A stretch of 64,000 nucleotides of DNA from Azospirillum endophyticum (GCF_016595245.1 NZ_JAENHM010000060.1:186001-250000); one strand, 5' to 3'. Shown: positions 25,251 through 34,128, counted from the stretch's first letter. Notes: generated by a model not told the origin, from the letters alone. A program made the numbers and translations.

Positions 25251-25333
25251 CGAAGCGGACCGTCATCGCTCGAACCGGAAAAGCGATGGCCCTAGTCCAC
25301 CCACCCACCTCCCCTCAAGCCGGGAAGCCAGCC

Positions 25334-26158
25334 ATGCTCGAAGTCCGCAATGTCAGCGTCCAGTATGGCGGCGGGGAGAGCGCCACCGTCGCCCTGTCCT
25401 GGGTCGATCTGACCATCGAACCGGGGGAGTTCGTGGTGGCGCTCGGCGCGTCGGGCTGCGGCAAGACGACCCTGCTGTCCTGCATCGCCGGCTTCCTGCC
25501 GCCGACAGACGGGGAAATCCTGCTGGACGGCAAGCCGGTCACCGGGCCGGGGGCCGACCGCGGCGTGGTGTTCCAGCGCCACGCCCTGATGCCCTGGCTG
25601 AGCGTGGTCGACAACGTCGCCTTCGGCCTGAAGATGCAGGGCATGGGCAAGGCGGAACGCACCCGGCGCGCCCGCAACATGCTGGAGCTGGTCGGGCTGG
25701 CGTCCTCCGCCGACAAGCGGATCTACGAGCTGTCGGGCGGCATGCAGCAGCGCGTCGGCATCGCCCGCGCGCTGGCCGCCGACCCGCGCATGCTGCTGAT
25801 GGACGAACCGCTGGGCGCGCTCGACGCCTTCACCCGCGAACAGATCCAGGAGCTGATCCTGCGGGTTTGGGCGGAGACGCGGAAGATGGCCTTCTTCATC
25901 ACTCACGAGGTGGAGGAGGCGATCTTCCTCGCCACCAAGCTGGTCATCATGACCCCGCGCCCCGGACGGATCGCCGAAACGATCCCGCTGGAGTTCAGCC
26001 GGCGTTTCCTGGCCGGGCAGGACGCGCGGACGGTCAAATCCTCCCCCGACTTCATCGCCATGCGCGAGCGGGTGCTGGGCTTCATCCACGAGCGAAGCGA
26101 GCAAGGGCATGACCGCAGCGACAGCGGCAGCGCCGCCGCCACAGGAGAAGCCGCATGA
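25334..26158 (+). CDS. tauB: Taurine ABC transporter ATP-binding protein
   Basis: The 274-residue nitrate/sulfonate-type ATPase has Walker A GASGCGKTT, a Q-loop in VVFQRHALMPWLSV, signature LSGGMQQRVGIARAL, Walker B MLLMDEPLGALD and the switch His in FFITHEVEEAIF. ATG 25334 follows GGGAAG; an upstream ATG at 25286 adds 16 residues outside the conserved domain. Its stop overlaps the permease start (ATGA). It powers taurine uptake with TauA and TauC. Confidence 0.9.
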   Translation: MLEVRNVSVQYGGGESATVALSWVDLTIEPGEFVVALGASGCGKTTLLSCIAGFLPPTDGEILLDGKPVTGPGADRGVVFQRHALMPWLSVVDNVAFGLKMQGMGKAERTRRARNMLELVGLASSADKRIYELSGGMQQRVGIARALAADPRMLLMDEPLGALDAFTREQIQELILRVWAETRKMAFFITHEVEEAIFLATKLVIMTPRPGRIAETIPLEFSRRFLAGQDARTVKSSPDFIAMRERVLGFIHERSEQGHDRSDSGSAAATGEAA

Positions 26159-27036
26159 AACCCACCGCTACCGAACGGCCGCAATCCGCCAAGGGCCTGA
26201 GCACGGGCCTTGCCGGCATTCCCACCGGGCTGGTGCCGCTGGGCCGGCTGCGCCGCCGGATGCAGGGCTTCCGGTCCCAGCCGGCGCTGATCAGCATGGC
26301 GGCCGTCCTGGCGGCCCTGGCCCTGTGGGCGGCGCTGACGAGCCAGGGCGTGGTGAAGCCGCTGTTCCTGCCGAAGATCGGAACGGTCTTCCAAGCCTTC
26401 CTCGACGCGGTGGACGGGCGGATCGACGGGGCCCCGCTGGCCGAACACATCGCCATGAGCCTGCTGCGCGTGGTCAGCGCCTTCGTGCTGGCCGCCCTGG
26501 TCGGCATCCCGGTGGGGCTGGCGACCGGGCTCAGCCCGGCCCTGCGCGCGGCGCTCGACCCCTTCATCGAGTTCTACCGGCCGCTGCCGCCACTGGCCTA
26601 CCTGCCGCTGGTCATCATCTGGTTCGGCATCGGCGAGACGTCGAAGATCCTGCTGATCTTCTTCGCCTGCTTCGCCCCGGTGGCGCTGGCCGCCCGGGCC
26701 GGCGTGTCGGCGGCGGCGGCCGATCAGGTCAACGCCGCCCGCGCGCTGGGCGCCAGCCGCTGGCAGGTGGTGGTGCATGTGGTGCTGCCGGCGGCCCTGC
26801 CCGACATCCTGGTCGGCCTGCGCATCGGCATGGGGGTGGGCTGGACGACGCTGGTCGCCGCCGAGATGGTCGCCGCCTCCACCGGGATCGGGCAGATGGT
26901 GCTGAACGCCTCCAACTTCCTGCGCACCGACATCGTGCTGATGGGCATCTTCGTGATCGGCGCCTTCGCCACTCTGTTCGAATTCGGCATGCGCTGGCTC
27001 GAACGCCGCTTGGTGCCCTGGAAGGGCAAGGTCTGA
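26155..27036 (+). CDS. tauC: Taurine ABC transporter permease
   Basis: The 293-residue inner-membrane protein has a long cytoplasmic start, then about six helices. The binding-protein-dependent transport (EAA) motif appears as VNAARALGASRWQVVVHVVLPAALPDILVGLRIG, as in TauC/SsuC. Other family features are LPPLAYLPLVIIWFGIGETS and VGWTTLVAAEMVAASTGIG. The start overlaps the tauB stop by four bases. Confidence 0.9.
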   Translation: MKPTATERPQSAKGLSTGLAGIPTGLVPLGRLRRRMQGFRSQPALISMAAVLAALALWAALTSQGVVKPLFLPKIGTVFQAFLDAVDGRIDGAPLAEHIAMSLLRVVSAFVLAALVGIPVGLATGLSPALRAALDPFIEFYRPLPPLAYLPLVIIWFGIGETSKILLIFFACFAPVALAARAGVSAAAADQVNAARALGASRWQVVVHVVLPAALPDILVGLRIGMGVGWTTLVAAEMVAASTGIGQMVLNASNFLRTDIVLMGIFVIGAFATLFEFGMRWLERRLVPWKGKV

Positions 27037-27058
27037 CGCCGGGAAGGTCGCAAGCCAG

Positions 27059-27826
27059 ATGTCGATCGCTCCGATGTCGATGATCCTCTTCGGAGGCGTC
27101 ACTTTCCTCGCCGCCGCCTTCCGCGGGGTGACGGGGTTCGGATACGCCCTGATCGCGGCGCTGGGGCTGCTGGTCCTGCCCTCGCCCGCCGCCGGCATCC
27201 CCTTCATCCTGGTCAGCGACCTGCTGCTGACCGGATTCCTGCTGCTGGACCGCGGACAGGCGGCGGTCGACTGGGCGGTGGCGGGGCTGCTGCTGGCGAT
27301 GGGCTTCGCCGGCGCACTGTGCGGCAGCCTGATCGCCGCCGGGCTCGACGACGGGACCTCGCGGGTGCTGATCGCGGCGACCGTCTTCGTGGCGGCCTGC
27401 GTCGCCCTGGTGCGCGAGCCGCCGCCCTGGCTGCGGCACCGGGCGATCGGCGCCGGCATCGCCTTCGTCGTCGGCGTGCTGCTGGCCGCCTTCGCCGTCG
27501 GCGGGCCGCTGATCGCGGCGTGGCTGCTGGCCGGTGGGCGGGACCGCCGGACGATCAAGGGCACGCTGGCGGTGTTCTTCGGCGCGGTCGACGCGCTCAG
27601 CCTCGCCGGCCGTGCTATGGTGGGGGCGATCGACCCCGGCGTGGTCGGGCTGCTGGCGGCCTATACGGCTCCCACGCTCGCCGGCTTCGCCGCCGGCCGG
27701 ATGCTGGCCGCCCGCCTCAGCTTCGACGGCTGGCGGCGGCTGGCCTCCGGGGGTCTGGTCGCCGTGGCGGTGGCGGGCCTGATCCAGACCGCCGTCACGC
27801 TGGGCCTGAGCTACACTCCGTCATGA
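27059..27826 (+). CDS. TauE/SafE (TSUP, DUF81) family exporter, possible isethionate exporter
   Basis: The 255-residue membrane protein has about eight helices in two repeats, with RGVTGFGYALIAALGLLVLP in the first half and AFAVGGPLIAAWLLAGG in the second, typical of TSUP carriers of sulfite and sulfonates. It lies between tauC and the reductase gene. In taurine-nitrogen users such as Chromohalobacter a TSUP protein (IsfE) is proposed to export isethionate; here the neighbouring IsfD-like gene makes that the most likely job. Sulfite export is the alternative, but no sulfite-releasing enzyme gene is present. Confidence 0.8.
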   Translation: MSIAPMSMILFGGVTFLAAAFRGVTGFGYALIAALGLLVLPSPAAGIPFILVSDLLLTGFLLLDRGQAAVDWAVAGLLLAMGFAGALCGSLIAAGLDDGTSRVLIAATVFVAACVALVREPPPWLRHRAIGAGIAFVVGVLLAAFAVGGPLIAAWLLAGGRDRRTIKGTLAVFFGAVDALSLAGRAMVGAIDPGVVGLLAAYTAPTLAGFAAGRMLAARLSFDGWRRLASGGLVAVAVAGLIQTAVTLGLSYTPS

Positions 27827-27840
27827 GGACACATCGCAGA

Positions 27841-28629
27841 ATGTCGAACTTCGCCCCGAAAACCTTCGCTCCGAAGACCGCCATCGTCACCGGCGCCACC
27901 TCCGGTTTCGGCGACGCCATCGCCCGGCGGCTGGTCGCGGAAGGCTGGCGGATCGTCGCCACCGGCCGGCGCCGGGACCGGCTGGACGCCCTGGTCGAGG
28001 CGCTGGGCGGGCCGGACGTCGTCCATCCGCTGTGCTTCGACATCCGCGACGAGGAGGCGACCCGCGCCGCCCTGGACTCCCTGCCGGCGGCGTTCGCCGA
28101 CATCTCGGTCCTGGTCAACAATGCCGGGTTGGCGCTGGGCACCGGGGCCGCGCAGGACAGCGACCTGGAGCAGTGGCGGACGATGATCGACACCAACGTC
28201 ACCGGTCTGGTGACCATCACCCGGCTGCTGCTGGACCGGCTGATCGCGCAGCGCGGGCTGATCGTCAACCTCGCCTCCGTCGCCTCCAACTGGCCCTACC
28301 CCGGCGGCAACGTCTATGGCGGCACCAAGGCCTTCGTGAAGCAGTTCTCGCTCGGCCTGCGCTCCGACCTGTCGGCCCAAGGGGTGCGCGTCACCTCCAT
28401 CGAGCCCGGCCTGTCGGAAAGCGAGTTCACCCTGGTCCGCACCGGCGGCAACAAGGCCGCCTACGACGCGCTCTATGCCGGGGCCGATCCGCTGCAGCCC
28501 GAGGACATCGCCGAGACGGTGCGCTGGGTGGTCTCGCTGCCGCCGCACGTCAACATCAACAGCGTGGAAATCATGCCGGTGAGCCAATCCTGGTCGCCGT
28601 TCAAGATCCACCGCGACACGCCTGCCTGA
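27841..28629 (+). CDS. isfD: SDR-family sulfoacetaldehyde reductase, IsfD-like
   Basis: The 262-residue short-chain dehydrogenase is of the YdfG/IsfD type: AIVTGATSGFGDAIARRL, VATGRRRDRLDAL (NADPH-favouring Arg residues), VNNAGLALG, catalytic Ser in NLASVASNW, YGGTKAFVKQF, and a C-terminal tail VEIMPVSQSWSPFKIHRD. IsfD reduces sulfoacetaldehyde to isethionate. It sits between the TSUP exporter and taurine aminotransferase genes, the same set as known isf loci. ATG 27823 overlaps the previous stop; ATG 27841 has GAGGA upstream and is preferred. Confidence 0.75.
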   Translation: MSNFAPKTFAPKTAIVTGATSGFGDAIARRLVAEGWRIVATGRRRDRLDALVEALGGPDVVHPLCFDIRDEEATRAALDSLPAAFADISVLVNNAGLALGTGAAQDSDLEQWRTMIDTNVTGLVTITRLLLDRLIAQRGLIVNLASVASNWPYPGGNVYGGTKAFVKQFSLGLRSDLSAQGVRVTSIEPGLSESEFTLVRTGGNKAAYDALYAGADPLQPEDIAETVRWVVSLPPHVNINSVEIMPVSQSWSPFKIHRDTPA

Positions 28630-28639
28630 CGCTTCCCCG

Positions 28640-28809
28640 GGGCAATCGCATTTGAAAGCAAAATTCCCATGACGGGACTTCCGTCATCCTCGCGAAGGCG
28701 GGGTTCCAGGAAACTCTCGTGCAAAGCGGCTGAGATGGCTGGATTCCCGCCTTCGCGGGAATGACGGGTTTCCCCGGCACCGGATCGAATTTGCCGAATG
28801 CGATTGCCC
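28640..28809. repeat. Inverted-repeat element of 170 bp between isfD and tpa
   Basis: The ends are exact inverted repeats GGGCAATCGCATT (28640-28652) and AATGCGATTGCCC (28797-28809). Inside, arms at about 28681-28709 and 28739-28767 are near reverse complements built on CGCCTTCGCGGG. The structure looks like a small non-coding mobile or palindromic repeat. The terminal 9-mer AATCGCATT recurs at 25101. Confidence 0.8.
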
Positions 28810-28856
28810 TGACGCTTCCTTAAACCACACCCGCATCCCACCCGAGGAGATGACCG

Positions 28857-30254
28857 ATGGATGACGTCCTTCGGAACGACGAGTCACGCGTCAACGACAT
28901 CCGGCACGTGATCGAGGCCGACCGCGCCCATGTCTGGCACCATCTGACCCAGCACAAGGGGTTCGAGACGACCGATCCGCGCATCTTCGTCGAAGGCAAG
29001 GGGATGCGGGTGTGGGATGCCACCGGGCGCGAGTATCTCGACGCGGTGTCTGGCGGGGTGTGGACGGTCAATGTCGGCTATGGCCGGGCCAGCATCGCCG
29101 ACGCGGTGCGCGACCAGCTGGTCAAGCTGAACTATTTCGCCAATTCCGCCGGGTCGATCGCCGGCGCCCGCTTCGCCGAGAAGCTGATCGCCAAGATGCC
29201 GGGGATGAGCCGGGTCTATTATTCCAACTCCGGCTCGGAGGCGAACGAGAAGGTGTTCAAGATGGTGCGCCAGATCGCGCACCGGCACCATGGCGGCGCC
29301 AAGTCCAAGATCCTCTACCGCGAGCGCGACTATCACGGCACCACCCTCGGCACCCTGGCGGCGGCGGGACAGGCGCAGCGCCGCGCCCAGTTCGGCCCCT
29401 TTCCCGACGGCTTCGTCGAGGTGCCGCATTGCCTGGAATACCGCAGCCAGTACGGCGCGGTGGAGAATTACGGCGAACTGGCCGCCGATGCCATCGAGGC
29501 GGTGATCCTGCGCGAGGGGCCGGACACCGTCGGCGCCCTGTGCCTGGAGCCGATCACCGCCGGCGGTGGCGTCATCACCCCGCCCAAGGGCTATTGGGAG
29601 AAGGTGCAGGACATCTGCCGCCGCCACGAGGTACTCCTGCACATCGACGAGGTGGTCTGCGGCCTCGGGCGCACCGGCACCTGGTTCGGCTACCAGCATT
29701 ACGGCGTGCAGCCGGACTTCGTCACCATGGCGAAGGGGGTGGCGTCCGGCTATGCCGCGATCTCCTGCACGGTGACGACCGAGCGGATCTTCGAGCTGTT
29801 CAAGGACGATCCGGCCGACCCGATGTCGTTCTTCCGCGACATCTCGACCTTCGGCGGCTGCGTCGCCGGCCCGGCGGCGGCGCTGGAGAACATGCGCATC
29901 ATCGAGGAGGAGAATCTCCTCGCCAACACGCAAGGGATGGGCGAGCGGCTGCTCTCCGGCCTGTGGGAGCTGGCGGAGCGTCATCGCGCCGTCGGCGACG
30001 TGCGCGGCAAGGGGCTGTTCTGCGGCGTCGAACTGGTGCAGGACCGGGCCAGCAAGGAACCGGCGGAGGAGAGGCTGGTGCAGGCGGTCGTCGCCGACTG
30101 CATGGCGAACGGTGTCATCATCGGCGCCACCAACCGCTCGCTGCCCGGCCTGAACAACACGCTGTGCCTCAGCCCGGCGCTGATCGCCGGCGCCGACGAC
30201 ATCGACCGCATCGTCGCGGCTATCGACGGCGCCCTGTCCCGCGTGTTCAAATAA
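28857..30254 (+). CDS. tpa: Taurine--pyruvate aminotransferase (class III)
   Basis: Tpa moves the amino group of taurine to pyruvate, giving sulfoacetaldehyde and alanine. The 465-residue class III enzyme has SGGVWTVNVGYGR, YYSNSGSEANEKVFKM (phosphate cup), DYHGTTLGTLAA, LHIDEVVCGLGRTG with the PLP Asp, and MAKGVASGYAA with the Schiff-base Lys. The SGGVW start and the GTT loop fit Tpa better than other omega-transaminases. GAGGAG precedes the start. Its locus supplies uptake (TauABC), reduction (IsfD-like) and export (TSUP); no xsc gene for sulfoacetaldehyde acetyltransferase is present in the window. Confidence 0.87.
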   Translation: MDDVLRNDESRVNDIRHVIEADRAHVWHHLTQHKGFETTDPRIFVEGKGMRVWDATGREYLDAVSGGVWTVNVGYGRASIADAVRDQLVKLNYFANSAGSIAGARFAEKLIAKMPGMSRVYYSNSGSEANEKVFKMVRQIAHRHHGGAKSKILYRERDYHGTTLGTLAAAGQAQRRAQFGPFPDGFVEVPHCLEYRSQYGAVENYGELAADAIEAVILREGPDTVGALCLEPITAGGGVITPPKGYWEKVQDICRRHEVLLHIDEVVCGLGRTGTWFGYQHYGVQPDFVTMAKGVASGYAAISCTVTTERIFELFKDDPADPMSFFRDISTFGGCVAGPAAALENMRIIEEENLLANTQGMGERLLSGLWELAERHRAVGDVRGKGLFCGVELVQDRASKEPAEERLVQAVVADCMANGVIIGATNRSLPGLNNTLCLSPALIAGADDIDRIVAAIDGALSRVFK

Positions 30255-30271
30255 GCCTGCGTGGTCAATGA

Positions 30272-30315
30272 GATCGGATCGTGCGGGATCGGACCCGGTC
30301 CGAAGCGATCCGATC
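30272..30315. terminator. Nested hairpin after tpa
   Basis: Outer arms GATCGGATCG (30272-30281) and CGATCCGATC (30306-30315) enclose an inner TCGGACC-C-GGTCCGA stem. No U tract follows, so it may act as a factor-dependent terminator or as an mRNA 3' stabiliser at the end of the taurine operon. Confidence 0.45.
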
Positions 30316-30414
30316 GCCGAACATGAGGCCATAGCCCGTTCCCCGATCCCCTCCAACCAAGGGTCGGCACCGTCACGCGCCGTCGCCGGCACGCTTTCTC
30401 ATCGGAGGGCCCTC

Positions 30415-31224
30415 ATGCGCATACGCCTGGGTTACCAGCTGAACTTCAGCTTTCCCGCCCCGACGCCCATGATCGTGATGCTGAACGTGCATTACACGCG
30501 CGTCGGCGACCTGGAGAGGCCCGACCACATCGTCACCAACGTACCGGTGCCGATCCAGGGCTACCGCGACAGCTTCGGCAACTGGTGCAGCCGGCTGGTC
30601 GCGCCCGCCGGTCTCGTCACCATCGGTGCCGACAGCATCATCCGGGACAGCGGGGCGCATGATCCGTTCGAACCCGGTGCCGTCCAGCACCGGGTGGACG
30701 AGTTGCCGGCCGATGTGCTGCTGTTCCTGCTGGGCAGCCGCTATTGCGAGACCGACGTGCTGTCGGACGAGGCATGGCGGCTGTTCGCGGGCACGCCGCC
30801 GGGCTGGGCGCGGGTGCAGGCGATCTGCGACTTCGTTCACAGCCACGTGACCTTCGGCTACGAGCATTCGCGCCCGACGAGGACCGCGGCGCAGACCTAT
30901 GCCGAAAAGCATGGGGTCTGCCGAGACTACGCCCATCTCGCCATCGCCTTCTGCCGCGCCATGAACATTCCCGCGCGCTACTGCACCGGCTACATCAGCG
31001 ACATCGGCCTGCCGCCGCCCTATGCGCCGATGGATTTCGCCGCCTGGATGGAGGTCTATCTCGGCGGACGCTGGCATGTCTTCGACCCGCGCAACAACGC
31101 TCCGCGGATCGGCCGCATCCTGATCGCGCAGGGCCGCGACGCCGCCGACGTGCCGCTCACCCACACCTTCGGCCCCAACACGCTGACGGAATTCCGGGTC
31201 TGGACGGACGAGGTGACCGCCTGA
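30415..31224 (+). CDS. Transglutaminase-like domain protein
   Basis: The 269-residue protein has an N-terminal beta domain (MRIRLGYQLNFSFPAPTPMI, as in bacterial transglutaminase-like N-terminal regions) and a papain-fold core with catalytic Cys in EKHGVCRDYAHLAIAFCR, His in the AAWMEVYLGGRWHVFDP segment region and the following Asp. The spacing Cys...RYCTGY...WHVFD(P/A)R is standard. Such proteins are peptidases or amidases of unknown substrate, often cytoplasmic. GGAGG precedes ATG 30415. It stands alone and has no visible link to the taurine genes. Confidence 0.84.
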   Translation: MRIRLGYQLNFSFPAPTPMIVMLNVHYTRVGDLERPDHIVTNVPVPIQGYRDSFGNWCSRLVAPAGLVTIGADSIIRDSGAHDPFEPGAVQHRVDELPADVLLFLLGSRYCETDVLSDEAWRLFAGTPPGWARVQAICDFVHSHVTFGYEHSRPTRTAAQTYAEKHGVCRDYAHLAIAFCRAMNIPARYCTGYISDIGLPPPYAPMDFAAWMEVYLGGRWHVFDPRNNAPRIGRILIAQGRDAADVPLTHTFGPNTLTEFRVWTDEVTA

Positions 31225-31254
31225 TCCGTGCCCGCGCCGGGATCAGGCCGGGGG

Positions 31255-31611
31255 TCACGCGCGGCCGGCCGCCGGGGTGTCCGAAGCCTTGGCATCGAGC
31301 GCCATGGAACGGACGAGGGCACCGGTGCGGCCGCGCGTTGGCGGCAGCTGCGCGATCCGATGCAAATCCTCCACCCAGGGAGACGGATAGCTGTCCGTTC
31401 CGAAGACCCAGACGGTGTCGGTGCCGCCCTTCGCCGTCCGCAGCGACACGCGGGCGTCGTGGCCGTCCTTTCCTGCATGGTTGGCGGCCTGCACCGCGGC
31501 GATGAGGGCGCCGACCCGTCCGTTGGGAAAGGGGCCGTAGCGCTCCCCCTCGAACCCGATGAACCAGCCGTCCGTTCGGCACGACACGATGTAATGGGCT
31601 GAAAGGCTCAT
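31255..31611 (-). CDS. Small hypothetical protein (third gene of a compact operon)
   Basis: A 118-residue product with no recognised family. The pattern GWFIGFEGERYGPFPNGRVG, then AVQAANHAGKDGHDARVSL, suggests a small alpha/beta fold like DUF2188-type proteins, where an aromatic strand is followed by an Ala-rich helix and a second strand. The end is disordered. It starts four bases after the previous gene ends. Its first 60 residues resemble the protein encoded at 31852-32175, so the two may be ancient paralogues. Confidence 0.55.
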   Translation of the reverse strand: MSLSAHYIVSCRTDGWFIGFEGERYGPFPNGRVGALIAAVQAANHAGKDGHDARVSLRTAKGGTDTVWVFGTDSYPSPWVEDLHRIAQLPPTRGRTGALVRSMALDAKASDTPAAGRA

Positions 31612-31615
31612 GAGG

Positions 31616-31855
31616 TCACTGTTCCTTGATGGCGGCCGCGCCGGCGGCGCAGGCCATGGTGAGACGGGTCAACACGGCGCCCCGCTGCAGGCCGGTACGG
31701 CCCGGCGGCGAAAAGGCAGGGGGAAGCCGGTCGGCCGATATCCCATGCGGCGCCCGACGCCAGCGGCGTTCGGCGGTCGTCCAGCGCAGCTGTTCACGCA
31801 GCACGTCGGCACCATCGGGGCGCCGACCCTCGATGGACTGGAACGCGGGCGTCAT
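31616..31855 (-). CDS. Small hypothetical protein, 79 residues (middle gene)
   Basis: The frame begins at an ATG overlapping the stop of the preceding gene (ATGA) and ends four bases before the next ATG. The product begins MTPAFQSIEGRRPDGADVLR, is arginine-rich, and ends in an alanine-rich helix. No family is recognised. The very tight packing on both sides is the main support for coding. Confidence 0.5.
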   Translation of the reverse strand: MTPAFQSIEGRRPDGADVLREQLRWTTAERRWRRAPHGISADRLPPAFSPPGRTGLQRGAVLTRLTMACAAGAAAIKEQ

Positions 31856-32175
31856 GGCCGTTCCTCCGGTTGCGGAATGGGCGGCAAAGCGCCTGCCATG
31901 GCCGGAACCGCCGGATACGAGGTTTCCCCGACCGCTGGCGACGCGCCGCCGCTCCCCGCACAGCACCAGCAGACGGTGCAGCTTTCTCCCGGAGCCGATT
32001 GGGCCAGCACCACGCTGGCGAAGCCAAGCCGCTCCGCCGCCTTTGCTTCGCGAATGGCTTTGGCGAGCGCGTCGGCTTTGTCGGCGCAGGGAGGATAGAC
32101 GAACCCATCCGCCCGGACGATCCAGCCGGCATGGGTTTTCAGAATGAAGAAGGCAAGCCTTGTCCTGGCATTCAT
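31852..32175 (-). CDS. Small hypothetical protein, DUF2188-like pattern (first gene)
   Basis: The 107-residue product opens with FFILKTHAGWIVRADGFVYP, then an Ala/Lys helix (KADALAKAIREAKAAERLG) and a strand ASVVLAQ. This strand-helix-strand arrangement is shared with the third gene of the operon. A Cys-rich patch (CTVCWCCAG) follows, then a disordered proline-rich tail. GGAGA lies ahead of ATG 32175. Function unknown. Confidence 0.55.
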   Translation of the reverse strand: MNARTRLAFFILKTHAGWIVRADGFVYPPCADKADALAKAIREAKAAERLGFASVVLAQSAPGESCTVCWCCAGSGGASPAVGETSYPAVPAMAGALPPIPQPEERP

Positions 32176-32646
32176 GGGATGGTCTCCGATAAGGCCGGTT
32201 TCGCGGCGATGAGGGCGGCCGTGCCGTCCGATCGAGTCACGCCAGGAAGAGTCTTGAGCCCGCAATCCCCGAAAAATGCACAAGCCTGGAGTGATTACCG
32301 TCGTTTACAAATGGTAATCCCCACAAAGATTCTCAATGACCATCGCGAGCATGGTCCGGTTTTTATTGTTTTTGTGATTCGAGGCGTGCCTGTTTTTCAT
32401 TTTCCGGCCCGTATTTTTAAAGTATATCGCCGCGCAGCAATCGCTTTTTCGGATCGGATTCCATATCCTCTTTGACTGACCGGCCCGTGGACGGCCTGGA
32501 TTTATCGGCCGCGTGCCGACGCGCAGTGACGCAGGCGAGCCCGACAGGGCGCGGAAAGATTGCACTGCCTCAGATATACTAGTATCCAATGGCCCCGGCC
32601 ACGCTGCGCGCCGGCATTCTCCCTCCGGCCCCGTGTCTGCCCGAAC
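32176..32646. other. Divergent intergenic region upstream of the LctP-type permease
   Basis: This 471-bp region has no supported gene. The segment 32290-32480 is clearly AT-richer, with several T runs, and is a likely promoter region for both directions. A perfect palindrome ATACTAGTAT lies at 32576-32585, about 60 bases before the permease start, and could be an operator. Confidence 0.5.
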
Positions 32647-34119
32647 ATGACCCTCGCCTTCCATATGATGCCGCTCGTCGGCACGATCCTGCTGCTCGCT
32701 TCCCGCCGTGTCAGCCTGCTGTCGGCCGGGATCGCCGGCATGGCGCTGGCGTTCGCCACCATGGTCACCCCGATGATCGTGGCGCAGCCGTCGGTCGGTC
32801 CGGCGCTGGGCATGGCGGCGGTCAAGGCGGGGGAAGGAGCGTGGCTCGCGTGGCACGCGATGTCGATCATCGCCGCCGGCCTGCTGTTCCACCGCTCCTT
32901 CGAGGCGCGCGGCATCCGTCCGGCGGCGGTCGTGCAGGAAAACCGCCGGCGCGCCGTCTTCGTCGCCTGCTTCCTGGTCGGTCCCTTCGCGGAATCGGTG
33001 ACCGGGTTCGGCGTCGGGCTGGTCGTGGCCCTCGCCATGCTGCGCCATCTCGGGCTGCCGCCGGTCCAGTCCGCCGCCCTCGGACTGTTCAGCCAGGTCC
33101 TGGCCGCCTGGGGCGCCATGGGGGTCGGCAGCCGGGTCGGGGCCGAGCTGATCGGCGTGTCCTTCACCGAACTCGGAACGGCCAGCGCCCTGCTGATGGC
33201 CGTCGTGCTGCCCTGCCTTCTCCCGGTGTTCTGGGGGCTGATCCGGTCCTGCGGGCTGCGGTCGAGCCTGCGCGAGCGCGCGTCCGACGCCGCCCTCCTC
33301 CTCTGCCTCGCCGGGCTGATCTGGCTGACCAACGTTTTCGTCGCCCCCGAGCTCGGCGGCGGGCTGGCGACCGCCGTCCTGCTGCTCGCGGTCGAGGGGC
33401 CGCGCCTGCTGCGCAGCGGCGCCGATATCCGCAGGCTCGCCGGGCTGCTCTGGCCCTACGGGTTGCTGATCGCCGGGCTGATGGCGACCCGCCTGCTGCC
33501 GCCGCTGTCGGACTGGACCGGGCGGTGGCTGGTGCTGGACCCATTCGGCGGCCTCGCCCCGCTGGCCGTGCTGCGCCATCCGGCGACATGGCTGGTGCTG
33601 ATTTCCGGCATCCTGCTGTCCGGCCTGCCGGGCGCCGGTGCCCGGACCCTGGTCCTGGGCGCCCTTCGCGCCGCCCTGGTGCCGATGGCGGCGACGCTGG
33701 TCTTCGTCGAGTTCGCCACCTTCATGGCTGCCTCCGGCGGGGCGGCGATGTTCGGCGACGCCTGGCGCGCGGTGGCGGGCCCCTTCGCCGTGCTCGCCAG
33801 CCCGGTCTTCGGCGCCGCCGCCGGGATGCTGACCGGCTCCAACACCGCCTCCAACGCCCTGATGATGAACATCCAGCTGAGCCTTGCCGCCGAAAGCGGC
33901 CTGCCGCCCATCCTGATCGCGGCGATCCAGACCGTTTCGGGGAGCATCTGCACCATGCTCACCCCCGGCCGCATCGTGCTCGCCGCCGGTCTGGTCGGGC
34001 TGGAGCGGGCGGAGGGGGCGATCTACCGCCGCGCCCTGCCGATCGGGCTGGCCACCGTCCTGGCCCTGCTGGCCGTCATCGTCCTGATGGCCGGACTCCA
34101 GGCCCGCGGATTGGCGTAG
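32647..34119 (+). CDS. L-lactate permease (LctP/LldP) family transporter
   Basis: The 490-residue inner-membrane protein has 12 or more helices. LctP-family motifs are LVGPFAESVTGFGVGLVVA (about residue 115), LGLFSQVLAAWGAMGVGS, and the conserved MLTGSNTASNALMMNIQ followed by IAAIQTVSGSICTMLTPGRI. The family co-transports lactate or glycolate with protons. Lactate dehydrogenase and glycolate oxidase genes are absent nearby, so the substrate is not certain. ATG 32647 gives a hydrophobic start; the upstream extension is poorly protein-like. Confidence 0.86.
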   Translation: MTLAFHMMPLVGTILLLASRRVSLLSAGIAGMALAFATMVTPMIVAQPSVGPALGMAAVKAGEGAWLAWHAMSIIAAGLLFHRSFEARGIRPAAVVQENRRRAVFVACFLVGPFAESVTGFGVGLVVALAMLRHLGLPPVQSAALGLFSQVLAAWGAMGVGSRVGAELIGVSFTELGTASALLMAVVLPCLLPVFWGLIRSCGLRSSLRERASDAALLLCLAGLIWLTNVFVAPELGGGLATAVLLLAVEGPRLLRSGADIRRLAGLLWPYGLLIAGLMATRLLPPLSDWTGRWLVLDPFGGLAPLAVLRHPATWLVLISGILLSGLPGAGARTLVLGALRAALVPMAATLVFVEFATFMAASGGAAMFGDAWRAVAGPFAVLASPVFGAAAGMLTGSNTASNALMMNIQLSLAAESGLPPILIAAIQTVSGSICTMLTPGRIVLAAGLVGLERAEGAIYRRALPIGLATVLALLAVIVLMAGLQARGLA

Positions 34120-34128
34120 CCACGCCGC

